From Bacillota bacterium (GTDB lineage: Bacteria > Bacillota > Clostridia > Peptostreptococcales > Natronincolaceae), in the NCBI GenBank assembly GCA_023387935.1, contig JAEWHG010000193.1, forward strand, positions 1 to 18,320: a stretch of DNA of 18,320 nucleotides, written 5' to 3'. Shown piece by piece: positions 1 to 6,580 of this stretch. Below the pieces are notes generated by a model. It did not search any database, had not been told where the DNA came from, and was given only the letters and a program-made list of their open reading frames with translations. A program made the position numbers and the translations under genes. Position 1 is the first letter of the stretch, and each line of letters starts with the position of its first letter.

Positions 1-135
1 GCTTTAGCTATTACAATACAGGGAATACTAGTGAAAAATCTTGAAGATGAAACCACAATAGCATATAGAGTTTTAACGGAATTAATTGAAAATGGAAATA
101 AGCACATTGATAATTTGGAAAAATTTACAAAATAA
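1..135 (+). CDS. C-terminal end of an unidentified protein (5' end outside window)
   Basis: An open frame runs from the first base to a TAA at 133-135 and gives 44 residues that begin ALAITIQGIL and end NLEKFTK. The segment is charged and looks helical in its second half; no cysteine motif or membrane segment is visible. I do not recognise the family from this fragment. The reading frame is open across the whole piece and uses the same A/T-rich codons as the neighbours, which supports a real gene end, but the rest of the gene lies to the left of the window. No clear hairpin terminator follows before the promoter of the next gene. Confidence 0.6.
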   Translation, partial: ALAITIQGILVKNLEDETTIAYRVLTELIENGNKHIDNLEKFTK

Positions 136-166
136 ATTTTCTGATCTTTCCAGTTTTATTATAGAA

Positions 167-195
167 GCATAAAAAAAATAAAATTGTTCATCCTA
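167..195 (+). promoter_or_regulatory. Candidate forespore (sigma-G/F-type) promoter for the DUF1540 gene
   Basis: A -35 element GCATA (167-171) and a -10 element CATCCTA (189-195) are separated by 17 bases. This fits the Bacillus sigma-G pattern (G-[ACT]-A-T-[AG], then CAT-N-[ACT]-TA) and has no resemblance to the housekeeping TTGACA/TATAAT pair. Transcription would start near 202, exactly where the structured leader begins. Assignment to a forespore sigma factor is inference from the motif. Confidence 0.5.
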
Positions 196-203
196 TATAT
201 GAG

Positions 204-284
204 TAGGCTATTGAAATTCGATTTAGCCTGCTTAATTGAATTAGATTAAGTCCTATGGGCTAATTTGCAGGAGGTGAACCACCT
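204..284 (+). promoter_or_regulatory. Structured leader with two competing hairpins and an RBS hairpin
   Basis: Three pairings are visible. AGGCTA (205-210) can pair with TAGCCT (224-229). The same downstream segment, TTAGCC (223-228), can instead pair with GGCTAA (258-263), enclosing CTTAAT/ATTAAG (231-236 with 245-250). These two folds exclude each other. The ribosome binding site itself lies in AGGTG-AAC-CACCT (272-284), a perfect five-pair hairpin that ends at the base before the ATG. The layout resembles a switchable leader, but no known riboswitch class was recognised, and AT-rich DNA gives short hairpins by chance. Confidence 0.35.
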
Positions 285-446
285 ATGGAAAATAATCGTA
301 TTCAAGTAAAATGTGGAGTAGATACTTGTAACTATTACAAAAATAATTATTGTCAAGCTAATTCAATCGAGGTAAATCCTCAAGGTAATATGAAGTCTAA
401 AACTAGTCACGAAACACAATGTACTACTTTTATACCTGGAAAATAA
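285..446 (+). CDS. DUF1540-type small cysteine-rich protein
   Basis: This 53-residue protein starts MENNRIQVKCG and ends FIPGK. It has four cysteines, C10, C15, C23 and C46, spaced C-x4-C-x7-C-x22-C, with the pattern of a short hydrophobic-Cys start, a middle CxYYKNNYC piece and a late ETQCTTF-like segment. That is the layout I know for DUF1540 domains, which are short putative metal-binding proteins of uncertain function common in clostridia. The start is set by the strong site GGAGGTG at 270-276, nine bases before the ATG. There is no signal peptide or membrane segment. It appears to be a single-gene transcript: a forespore-type promoter lies upstream and a strong terminator follows at 488. 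Expression in the forespore is therefore a reasonable guess, but the molecular role is unknown. Confidence 0.75.
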   Translation: MENNRIQVKCGVDTCNYYKNNYCQANSIEVNPQGNMKSKTSHETQCTTFIPGK

Positions 447-487
447 GGAAAAATAAATTTTTTAATTAAGCAGTGAAACATAAGTGT

Positions 488-535
488 CATCCTTTCGCCT
501 AATCATATAAATATTAGATGAAAGGATGATTTTTA
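488..535 (+). terminator. Rho-independent terminator after the DUF1540 gene
   Basis: A ten-pair stem joins TCATCCTTTC (488-497) and GAAAGGATGA (520-529), with a further CTAAT/ATTAG pairing inside, followed by a T-rich tail. It lies about 40 bases after the stop codon. Confidence 0.8.
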
Positions 536-537
536 TT

Positions 538-645
538 GTGGATATAACAAGGTTCTGGGGTACCTGTGCGCAATCTTTGGTTGCATTAACGGGTCAGGTT
601 CTTATGTATAAAAAGCTTAAAATTCTTTTGAAAAAATTTCTATAA
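538..645 (+). other. Unexplained G+C-elevated stretch; possible 35-residue ORF or small RNA
   Basis: Between the DUF1540 terminator and the csp promoter lies a stretch whose core (about 548-604) is nearly half G+C, well above the intergenic DNA around it. A GTG at 538 opens a 35-codon frame ending in TAA at 643-645; the product starts VDITRFWGTC, has a mildly hydrophobic middle and a Lys/Leu-rich tail ending LLKKFL. Its only possible ribosome site lies in the terminator stem, which argues against translation. As RNA, ACCTG (562-566) can pair with CAGGT (595-599) around an inner GCAAT/GTTGC hairpin. I do not recognise either the peptide or an RNA family. Confidence 0.25.
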
Positions 646-649
646 ATTG

Positions 650-678
650 TTGACACTCACAAAAATCGGTGGTATTAT
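650..678 (+). promoter_or_regulatory. Housekeeping promoter of the cold-shock gene
   Basis: A perfect -35 TTGACA (650-655) is followed after 17 bases by TATTAT (673-678). The predicted start near 685 gives a leader of about 50 bases with a GTAAAC/GGTTAC imperfect hairpin at about 686-706, in keeping with cold-shock genes that are regulated through their leader. Confidence 0.8.
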
Positions 679-734
679 TAAATAGTAAACGTAGTGAACG
701 GTTACAGAATATGAATTATTGGAGGATTTAATTA

Positions 735-935
735 ATGAAAACAGGTACAGTTAAATGGTTTAACAACGAAAAAGGATTTGGATTTATCTCAGTACAAGGA
801 GAAGAAGATGTATTCGTACATTTCTCAGCTATTACAGGAGATGGCTTCAAGAGCTTAGAAGAAGGTCAAGAAGTAGAATTCGAAGTAGTATCAGGTGCTA
901 GAGGACCTCAAGCTGCTAACGTATCTAGAATATAA
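735..935 (+). CDS. csp: Cold-shock protein, CspA/CspB family
   Basis: This is a 66-residue single cold-shock domain, the normal length of the family. The RNA-binding motifs are clear: KGFGFI (RNP1, residues 13-18) and VFVHF (RNP2, residues 26-30), with the WF pair at 8-9 also conserved. Such proteins bind single-stranded RNA and DNA in the cytoplasm and melt mRNA structure, in cold or during general growth. GGAGGA at 721-726 sits eight bases before the ATG. The gene stands alone between its own promoter (650-678) and a strong terminator (976-1008). Family assignment is secure; which of the several csp paralogues it represents cannot be told. Confidence 0.96.
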   Translation: MKTGTVKWFNNEKGFGFISVQGEEDVFVHFSAITGDGFKSLEEGQEVEFEVVSGARGPQAANVSRI

Positions 936-975
936 TAGAATATAAGTAATTAATATTTTAATATATGCAAAATAC

Positions 976-1008
976 ACAAAAAACCCTGAAATGTTCAGGG
1001 TTTTTTGT
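976..1008 (+). terminator. Terminator of csp
   Basis: A perfect 15-pair stem (976-990 with 994-1008), including the CCCTGAA/TTCAGGG core, closes on a three-base loop and carries a built-in run of six T on its right arm. It begins 40 bases after the csp stop. Confidence 0.93.
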
Positions 1009-1052
1009 TGTAAAAAAATATGGATAATTTTTAATAAAAATAACAGATATTG

Positions 1053-1087
1053 TTGACAATAAGAAATGAATTAGTTAGTATTATAAT
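1053..1087 (+). promoter_or_regulatory. Candidate promoter upstream of tig
   Basis: A perfect -35 hexamer TTGACA lies at 1053-1058. With 17-base spacing the -10 would be TAGTAT (1076-1081); a better hexamer, TATAAT (1082-1087), is 23 bases away, which is too far for the usual arrangement. The exact -10 is therefore uncertain. A terminator-like hairpin follows immediately downstream. Confidence 0.45.
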
Positions 1088-1111
1088 GATAAGCTATAAG
1101 TATATATTTTT

Positions 1112-1142
1112 AAACATCCTATGATGATATGGATGTTTTTTT
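1112..1142 (+). terminator. Terminator or attenuator hairpin in the tig leader
   Basis: AAACATCC (1112-1119) pairs with GGATGTTT (1131-1138) and is followed by further T residues. It lies only about 25 bases past the candidate promoter and about 250 bases before the tig start codon, so it would either end a very short RNA or act as an attenuator. Confidence 0.6.
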
Positions 1143-1389
1143 ATAATCAATAGGAAATTATAGACTTTTTATAGTTGTAGATAAATATAATTTCCATAAT
1201 TGGTTTCAAAAAAGTCATCCTATAATTTTGAAAAGGAAGGCTTTGTTATACTTTATGAAAGTATGATTTTGTTGTATAAAATAGGTGTTGGAATTAAAAT
1301 ATTTCTACCACCTACATAAGTATTCGTATTTAAATAGTTAACTTGAGCTTTTCAAAATATAATAAAGGTTAATAGAGGAGGAAATATTA
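1143..1389 (+). other. Long AT-rich tig leader region with two further hairpins
   Basis: This stretch holds no gene that I can support. Two inverted repeats stand out: GGAAATTATA (1153-1162) with TATAATTTCC (1186-1195), and TAGGTG (1282-1287) with CACCTA (1309-1314), the latter extended inward with one mismatch and one wobble. A TATAAT lies at 1358-1363 without a convincing -35. A TATAAA at 1275-1280 likewise has only a weak -35. No T-box or other known riboswitch was recognised. Confidence 0.35.
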
Positions 1390-2676
1390 ATGAGTTCAGA
1401 GGTTATAAAAAGAGAAAATATTAAAGTAACATTAAAAGTAGTTGTAGAAGCTGCAAAATTTGAAGAAGCTATAAACAAAGCATATGGTAAAATGAAATCA
1501 AGATTTAATATTCAAGGATTTAGAAAAGGAAAAGCACCAAGAAAAATTGTTGAAAAATATTACGGAGTAGAAGTTTTCTATGAGGAAGCTTTTAATATAG
1601 CTTTTCCAGAAGCATATGAGGCAGCTTTAAAGGAGCATAATATCGATCCTGTAGACCATCCTCACATTGATATTGAAGATATTAATGCAGGTGAAGATGT
1701 TGTATTTACAGCAGAAGTAGAAGTTATGCCTGAGTTTGAAGTTAAGGACTATAAAGGTATAGAAGTTGAGAAAAAAGAGTATAATGTACAAGAAGAGGAT
1801 GTTCAAAAAGAGCTAGATGCATTAGTAGAAAAAAATGCTAGAATGATTACTGTAGAAGATAGACCAGTAAAAGAACAAGATATGGTTATTATAGATTACA
1901 AAGGAATGATTGACGGAGTTGCTTTTGAAGGTGGCACCGCAGAAAAACAAAGTCTTACTATTGGATCTGGACAGTTTATACCAGGTTTTGAAGATCAATT
2001 AGTGGGTAAAAATATTGGAGAAGAAGTAGATGTAAATGTGACTTTCCCAGAAGAATACCATTCAGAAGAACTTGCAGGTAAGGCCGCTATTTTTGAGGTT
2101 AAAATCCATGAAATAAAGGAAAAAGAACTCCCTGTATTGGATGATGAGTTTGCAAAGGATGTTTCTGAGTTTGATACATTAGAGGAATTAAAAAATGATC
2201 TTAGAAATAACTTAGAAGAAGACGCAAAAAATAGAGCTGAGCAAGATCTAAGAAATAGTGTTATAGAAGCTGTAGCAAGCAAGGTAGAAATTGAAATACC
2301 AGATGCAGTAATCCAAAGACAAATTGATAATATGTTAGCAGATTTTGATTATCGTCTACAGTTCCAAGGATTAAATTTAGAATACTACTATCAATTAACA
2401 GGTACTAAAGAAGAAGATTTAAGAGAGCAAATGAAAGCTGATGCTACTCAAACAGTTAAAAATGAAGTAATATTAGAAGCAATTGGAAAACAAGAAAATA
2501 TTGTAGCTACAGAGGAAGAATTAGCTGAGCAATTAGAAAAAATGTCAAAACAATATAATCAAGAGCTTGAAAAGCTAAAAGCTAGTTTAAGAGAAAGCGA
2601 TTTAAATGCTATTAAAGAGGGTATTATTATAAGAAAGACAGTTGATTTCTTAGTAGAAAATGCGAAATTAGCTTAA
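1390..2676 (+). CDS. tig: Trigger factor, ribosome-associated chaperone and prolyl isomerase
   Basis: The 428-residue product matches the usual length and three-part layout of trigger factor. The N-terminal ribosome-docking domain carries the signature GFRKGKAP at residues 43-50. An FKBP-type peptidyl-prolyl isomerase domain follows at roughly 155-245 (DYKGMIDGVAFEGG near its start, IPGFEDQLVG within). The C-terminal part is a charged, Glu/Lys-rich helical domain that forms the arms holding nascent chains. It works at the ribosome exit tunnel in the cytoplasm. GAGGAGG at about 1376-1382 sets the ATG at 1390. It is followed by clpP after 39 bases, so tig, clpP and clpX are probably one transcript, placing the folding factor beside the main protease. 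Confidence 0.97.
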   Translation: MSSEVIKRENIKVTLKVVVEAAKFEEAINKAYGKMKSRFNIQGFRKGKAPRKIVEKYYGVEVFYEEAFNIAFPEAYEAALKEHNIDPVDHPHIDIEDINAGEDVVFTAEVEVMPEFEVKDYKGIEVEKKEYNVQEEDVQKELDALVEKNARMITVEDRPVKEQDMVIIDYKGMIDGVAFEGGTAEKQSLTIGSGQFIPGFEDQLVGKNIGEEVDVNVTFPEEYHSEELAGKAAIFEVKIHEIKEKELPVLDDEFAKDVSEFDTLEELKNDLRNNLEEDAKNRAEQDLRNSVIEAVASKVEIEIPDAVIQRQIDNMLADFDYRLQFQGLNLEYYYQLTGTKEEDLREQMKADATQTVKNEVILEAIGKQENIVATEEELAEQLEKMSKQYNQELEKLKASLRESDLNAIKEGIIIRKTVDFLVENAKLA

Positions 2677-2715
2677 TCAAGTATTATAGAAATAAAAGCA
2701 GGGAGGAGATTAAAA

Positions 2716-3303
2716 ATGGCATTAGTACCTATGGTCGTGGAACAAACAAATAGAGGAGAAAGATCCTACGACATTTACTCTAGGTTGTTAAAGGAAAGAA
2801 TTATTTTCTTAAGCGATGAAGTAAACGATGTTACTGCTAGTGTAGTTGTAGCGCAGTTATTATTCTTAGAAGCTGAAGATCCAGATAAGGATATTCAATT
2901 ATATATCAACAGCCCTGGCGGGTCAGTTACTGCTGGTATGGCTATATTTGATACGATGAATTATATTAAGCCTGATGTATCTACAATTTGTATCGGTATG
3001 GCGGCGTCTATGGGAGCTTTCCTTTTAACAGCAGGTCAAAAAGGTAAGCGCTACGCTCTGCCAAATGCTGAAATAATGATTCATCAGCCTTTAGGAGGAA
3101 CGAGAGGGCAAGCGGAAGATATTCGTATTCACGCGGAAAGAATCCTTAAAACTAGAGAAACATTAAATAGAATAATTTCTGAAAGAACAGGTCAGCCTAT
3201 CGAAAAGGTTCAAAAAGATACAGATAGAGATTATTTTATGGAAGCAAATGAAGCAAAAGAATATGGTATAATCGATGAAGTTATTACTACCGCAAAGAAA
3301 TAA
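2716..3303 (+). CDS. clpP: ATP-dependent Clp protease proteolytic subunit
   Basis: This is the 195-residue serine peptidase that forms the two-ring chamber used by ClpX and ClpC. The catalytic triad is S98 (in GMAASMGAF), H123 (in MIHQP) and D172 (in DTDRDYFM), at the same positions as in Bacillus ClpP. The short N-terminal stretch MALVPMVVEQ matches mature ClpP with little propeptide. GGGAGGAG at about 2701-2708 sets the ATG. It lies 39 bases after tig and 24 before clpX with no terminator between, so ClpP and its unfoldase partner are made together. No CtsR heptad repeat was seen upstream, so control by CtsR is not supported at this locus. Confidence 0.98.
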   Translation: MALVPMVVEQTNRGERSYDIYSRLLKERIIFLSDEVNDVTASVVVAQLLFLEAEDPDKDIQLYINSPGGSVTAGMAIFDTMNYIKPDVSTICIGMAASMGAFLLTAGQKGKRYALPNAEIMIHQPLGGTRGQAEDIRIHAERILKTRETLNRIISERTGQPIEKVQKDTDRDYFMEANEAKEYGIIDEVITTAKK

Positions 3304-3327
3304 TCAGGAATTGAAAGAGGTGTAAAG

Positions 3328-4608
3328 ATGTCAAGATTTGATGAAAAGAAGCAACTAAAATGCTCTTTTTGCGGTAAGTCCCAAGACCAGGTAAGAAGAC
3401 TTATTGCTGGTCCAAATGTGTATATTTGTGATGAATGTATCGAATTGTGCCAAGAAATCATTCAAGAAGAATTCGATGAAAATATAGATGTTGATCTAAT
3501 GGATCTTCCGAAACCAAATGAAATAAAGGATATATTAGATCAATACGTTATTGGACAAGAGCAAGCAAAAAAGGCCTTAGCTGTAGCTGTATATAATCAT
3601 TACAAGCGAATCAATATTGAAGATGCTAAGGGTGGAGAAGTTGAACTTCAAAAGAGCAATATTCTAATGTTAGGACCTACAGGTTCTGGTAAAACTCTTT
3701 TAGCACAAACCTTGGCTAGAATAATAAATGTTCCATTTGCTATAGCTGATGCTACTTCATTAACAGAAGCTGGTTATGTAGGTGAGGATGTTGAAAACAT
3801 TCTTTTAAAGCTTATTCAGTCAGCGGACTATGATATTGAAAGAGCAGAAAAAGGTATTATTTATATAGACGAAGTGGATAAAATTGCTAGAAAGTCTGAA
3901 AATCCTTCTATTACTAGAGATGTAAGTGGAGAAGGCGTACAACAGGCCCTACTTAAAATATTAGAAGGAACTGTAGCTAGTGTACCGCCACAAGGTGGTA
4001 GAAAACATCCGCATCAAGAGTTTATTCAAATAGATACGACCAATATATTATTTATTGTTGGTGGAGCTTTCGATGGTATAGATTCTATTATTCAAAAACG
4101 TACTAGTAAGAAGTCCATGGGCTTTGGTGCAGAAATTGAGAGCAAGCAAGTTGTGGATTTAGGTAGTCTATTAAAGCAAATTCAGCCTGAAGACTTATTA
4201 AAATTTGGGCTTATTCCTGAATTTGTTGGTAGATTACCAGTAGTAGTAACTCTTGACCAGTTAGATGAGGAAGCTTTAGTAAAAATATTGACAGAGCCGA
4301 AAAATGCTCTTACTAAACAATATAAAAGACTATTTGAAATCGATGGTGTATTACTAGAGCTTGAAGAAGAAGCCCTTAGGTTAATAGCTAAAAAAGCTAT
4401 TGAAAGAAAAACTGGTGCTAGAGGTTTAAGAGGTATTATTGAAGGAATTATGATGGATATTATGTATGAAATACCATCTAGAGATGATATAGAAAAGGTG
4501 ATCATTACTGAGGATACTGTTTCTAATGGTAGTGAACCAAAAATTATTTTAAAGGAAGCAGATCAAACTACTTTAGAAAAAAAAGATCCTAAAGAATCTG
4601 CATCATAA
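3328..4608 (+). CDS. clpX: ATP-dependent Clp protease ATP-binding subunit ClpX
   Basis: This 426-residue AAA+ unfoldase feeds substrates to ClpP. The N-terminal zinc-binding domain has four cysteines, C12, C15, C34 and C37. Walker A is GPTGSGKT (116-123), Walker B IIYIDEVDK (about 177-185), the RKH pore loop lies in GGRKHPHQE (223-231), and sensor 2 is GARGLR (362-367). The ClpP-binding loop reads MGF (264-266) in place of the IGF of E. coli, a conservative change. The ATG is preceded by GAAAGAGGTG. A strong inverted repeat begins within the stop codon, so the tig-clpP-clpX transcript probably ends here. Confidence 0.98.
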   Translation: MSRFDEKKQLKCSFCGKSQDQVRRLIAGPNVYICDECIELCQEIIQEEFDENIDVDLMDLPKPNEIKDILDQYVIGQEQAKKALAVAVYNHYKRINIEDAKGGEVELQKSNILMLGPTGSGKTLLAQTLARIINVPFAIADATSLTEAGYVGEDVENILLKLIQSADYDIERAEKGIIYIDEVDKIARKSENPSITRDVSGEGVQQALLKILEGTVASVPPQGGRKHPHQEFIQIDTTNILFIVGGAFDGIDSIIQKRTSKKSMGFGAEIESKQVVDLGSLLKQIQPEDLLKFGLIPEFVGRLPVVVTLDQLDEEALVKILTEPKNALTKQYKRLFEIDGVLLELEEEALRLIAKKAIERKTGARGLRGIIEGIMMDIMYEIPSRDDIEKVIITEDTVSNGSEPKIILKEADQTTLEKKDPKESAS

Positions 4609-4643
4609 CAAAAAGTCCCAGCTTAGGTTGGGACTTTTGTTAT
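4605..4643 (+). terminator. Terminator after clpX
   Basis: AAAAGTCCCA (4611-4620) pairs with TGGGACTTTT (4629-4638). Past a bulged A at 4610 the stem extends with ATAAC/GTTAT, which includes the clpX stop codon. The T tail is short and interrupted, so some read-through into lonB is possible. Confidence 0.75.
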
Positions 4644-4652
4644 GATTATAGG

Positions 4653-4681
4653 TTATAAAAAGATATTGGGTGCACATACTA
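4653..4681 (+). promoter_or_regulatory. Candidate forespore (sigma-F/G-type) promoter for lonB
   Basis: The -10 CATACTA (4675-4681) is a full match to the sigma-G pattern CAT-N-[ACT]-TA. Seventeen bases upstream lies TTATA (4653-4657), four of five against the -35 pattern. Transcription would start near 4688, just before the ribosome site at 4694-4701. Bacillus subtilis lonB is known to be forespore-expressed, which makes the reading more credible; it remains an inference. Confidence 0.5.
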
Positions 4682-4708
4682 TTAATGAGTATGAAGGGAG
4701 GATTCACC

Positions 4709-6412
4709 TTGGCCAGTGTCTTTTTTTTAATCCAATTCTTTTTCGCCGTAATTATTGGACTTTACTTTTTAAGTTTGCTTAAAAATGCTTATGGAAGTAA
4801 AGGTGCTATAGAAAGAGAATCTAAAAAGGAAATAGATCGTTTGCGAGAAATGCGAGAAAGTGCATTAACAATACCTTTAGCTGAATATACAAGACCGAGT
4901 ACTCTGGATGATATAGTAGGTCAAGAGGATGGATTAAAGACGTTAAGAGCTGCACTTTGTACGAATAATCCTCAGCACGTATTAATTTATGGACCACCAG
5001 GAGTAGGTAAAACAGCAGCAGCTAGGGTTATATTGGAAGAAGCTAAAAAAAGTAAATTATCGCCCTTCAATAGTAGTTCTAAATTTATCGAAATGGATGC
5101 AACTACTTTAAGGTTTGATGAAAGAGGAATAGCAGACCCTTTGATGGGGTCCGTACATGATCCTATTTATCAGGGAGCTGGCAAAATGGGTCAGGCAGGC
5201 ATACCACAGCCAAAGCCAGGAGCAGTAACTAAGGCTAACGGTGGTATTTTATTTTTAGATGAAATTGGAGAATTGCACCCTATTCAAATGAATAAGTTAT
5301 TAAAGGTTTTAGAGGATAGAAAAGTTTTTTTAGAGAGTTCGTATTATAACTCAGAGGATAAGAATATTCCTCCCCATATACATGAAATATTTCAAAATGG
5401 GTTACCAGCAGATTTTAGACTAGTGGGAGCTACTACAAAATCATCATCGGATATACCTCCTGCATTGCGATCTAGATGCGTAGAGATTTATTTTAGATCT
5501 CTTTTTCCAGAGGAAATAGGTTTAATAGCGAATAAGGCTTGTAAAAAGAGCAATTTAGAAATTGAAGAGAGAGCATTAGAGGAAATAAAAAAATATGCTA
5601 CGAATGGCAGAGAAGCAGTTAATATTGTGCAGATAACTGGAGGATTAGCTCTTACTCAGGATAGAAAAAAAATTACATTAGAGGATATTCAATGGGTTGT
5701 AGAAAGTGGACACTATTCTCCTAGACCCGATAAGAAAATTGGGGAAGAACCATCGATCGGGTATGTTAATGGACTTGCTGTATTTGGACCTCAAATAGGT
5801 ACGGTTATAGATATAGAAGCATCAGCCATAAAAATCCCTGGTGAAGGAAAAGGAAGAATTATTGTAACGGGAATAGTAGATGGAGAAGAAACGAATTTGC
5901 CTGGAAGAACATTAAAAAGAAAAAGTACGGCTTCTGATTCAGTAGACAATGTATTAACTGTTATTAGAAAATTTTTAGATGTTGATCCAAGAAACTATGA
6001 TATTCATTTAAATTTTCCTGGAGGTGTACCAATAGATGGGCCTTCTGCTGGAATAGCCATAGCTACTGCAATATACTCTTCAATTACAGAAAAATTGGTA
6101 GATAACAAGGTTGCTATGACAGGAGAAATATCTATTAGAGGAAATGTAAAGCCAGTTGGAGGTATTGTAGCTAAAATTGAAGCAGCAAAAAGAGCGGGCT
6201 GTCTTAGGGTTATGATTCCTAAGGATAATTATCAAGAAAGATTTAAGGAGTTAAATATTGAAGTAATTCCTGTTGAAAATATTAAACAGGTTATAGATAT
6301 AGCTTTATATAATGAAAAAAATGAAGATAAAAATACACACTCAAATATACAAGACCCACTTCCTTTTGTAGCAGCTTTGGGGAATAATAATATAACTAGC
6401 CACAGAGAATAA
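4709..6412 (+). CDS. lonB: LonB, membrane-anchored ATP-dependent Lon-family protease
   Basis: I place the start at TTG 4709, giving 567 residues: AAGGGAGG (4694-4701) lies seven bases before it, the predicted transcript begins near 4688, and the N-terminus then aligns with my memory of Bacillus LonB. The frame is open further left to a GTG at 4670. Residues 3-24 form one hydrophobic segment (FFLIQFFFAVIIGLYF), so the protein is membrane-tethered. A AAA+ domain follows with Walker A GPPGVGKT (95-102) and Walker B ILFLDEIGE. The C-terminal Lon protease domain has the catalytic serine in GPSAG (S446) and the lysine 43 residues on (K489). There is no large LonA-type N-domain. In Bacillus it acts in the forespore. 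A terminator closes the gene. Confidence 0.93.
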   Translation: MASVFFLIQFFFAVIIGLYFLSLLKNAYGSKGAIERESKKEIDRLREMRESALTIPLAEYTRPSTLDDIVGQEDGLKTLRAALCTNNPQHVLIYGPPGVGKTAAARVILEEAKKSKLSPFNSSSKFIEMDATTLRFDERGIADPLMGSVHDPIYQGAGKMGQAGIPQPKPGAVTKANGGILFLDEIGELHPIQMNKLLKVLEDRKVFLESSYYNSEDKNIPPHIHEIFQNGLPADFRLVGATTKSSSDIPPALRSRCVEIYFRSLFPEEIGLIANKACKKSNLEIEERALEEIKKYATNGREAVNIVQITGGLALTQDRKKITLEDIQWVVESGHYSPRPDKKIGEEPSIGYVNGLAVFGPQIGTVIDIEASAIKIPGEGKGRIIVTGIVDGEETNLPGRTLKRKSTASDSVDNVLTVIRKFLDVDPRNYDIHLNFPGGVPIDGPSAGIAIATAIYSSITEKLVDNKVAMTGEISIRGNVKPVGGIVAKIEAAKRAGCLRVMIPKDNYQERFKELNIEVIPVENIKQVIDIALYNEKNEDKNTHSNIQDPLPFVAALGNNNITSHRE

Positions 6413-6441
6413 CACAATGCTTATGCAAAGTGTTATTTTTA
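6408..6441 (+). terminator. Terminator after lonB
   Basis: AATAACAC (6408-6415) pairs with GTGTTATT (6430-6437), followed by a T-rich tail. The left arm includes the lonB stop codon. A dispersed repeat begins directly after it. Confidence 0.72.
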
Positions 6442-6445
6442 TTTT

Positions 6446-6552
6446 GTGAGAGTAATCGAACAAGTTTTATTTTGAGCACTTGAAATTTCAAGTTCGCTTA
6501 AAATTGAGTGCGATATAAAGTTTGTGAGGGTAAACAAGCAAACTTTATTTTG
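6446..6552 (+). repeat. Dispersed two-hairpin intergenic repeat, copy A (with an extra half unit)
   Basis: The unit has a left hairpin starting GCACT (6476-6480) and ending AGTGC (6507-6511), with the 14-base palindrome CTTGAAATTTCAAG inside its left arm. The right hairpin is a perfect ten-pair inverted repeat, ATAAAGTTTG (6515-6524) with CAAACTTTAT (6539-6548), around a GTGAGGGTAAAC loop. A second copy of the right-hand part (GTGAG...CAAGTTTTAT, 6446-6470) precedes the unit, so the locus reads right-left-right. Related copies lie at 15064-15140 and 17942-18020. No ORF is present, and I do not recognise the family. Confidence 0.7.
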
Positions 6553-6580
6553 ATATATTCAGCTCTATTAGGGTAAAATA

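Noticed and set aside
2677..2715. CtsR operator before clpP
   Set aside because: No GGTCAAA-type heptad repeat is present in the short gap or in the tig leader.
4670..4708. GTG 4670 or ATG 4685 as the lonB start
   Set aside because: Both lie upstream of the expected transcript start and lack a ribosome site; TTG 4709 has AAGGGAGG at proper spacing and gives the expected N-terminal anchor.
6474..6512. CIRCE (HrcA) element, because of GAGCACT...GAGTGCG
   Set aside because: CIRCE needs TTAGCACTC and GAGTGCTAA nine bases apart; here the arms differ and are much further apart, and the same hairpin recurs at copy C beside an unrelated gene, so it belongs to the dispersed repeat.
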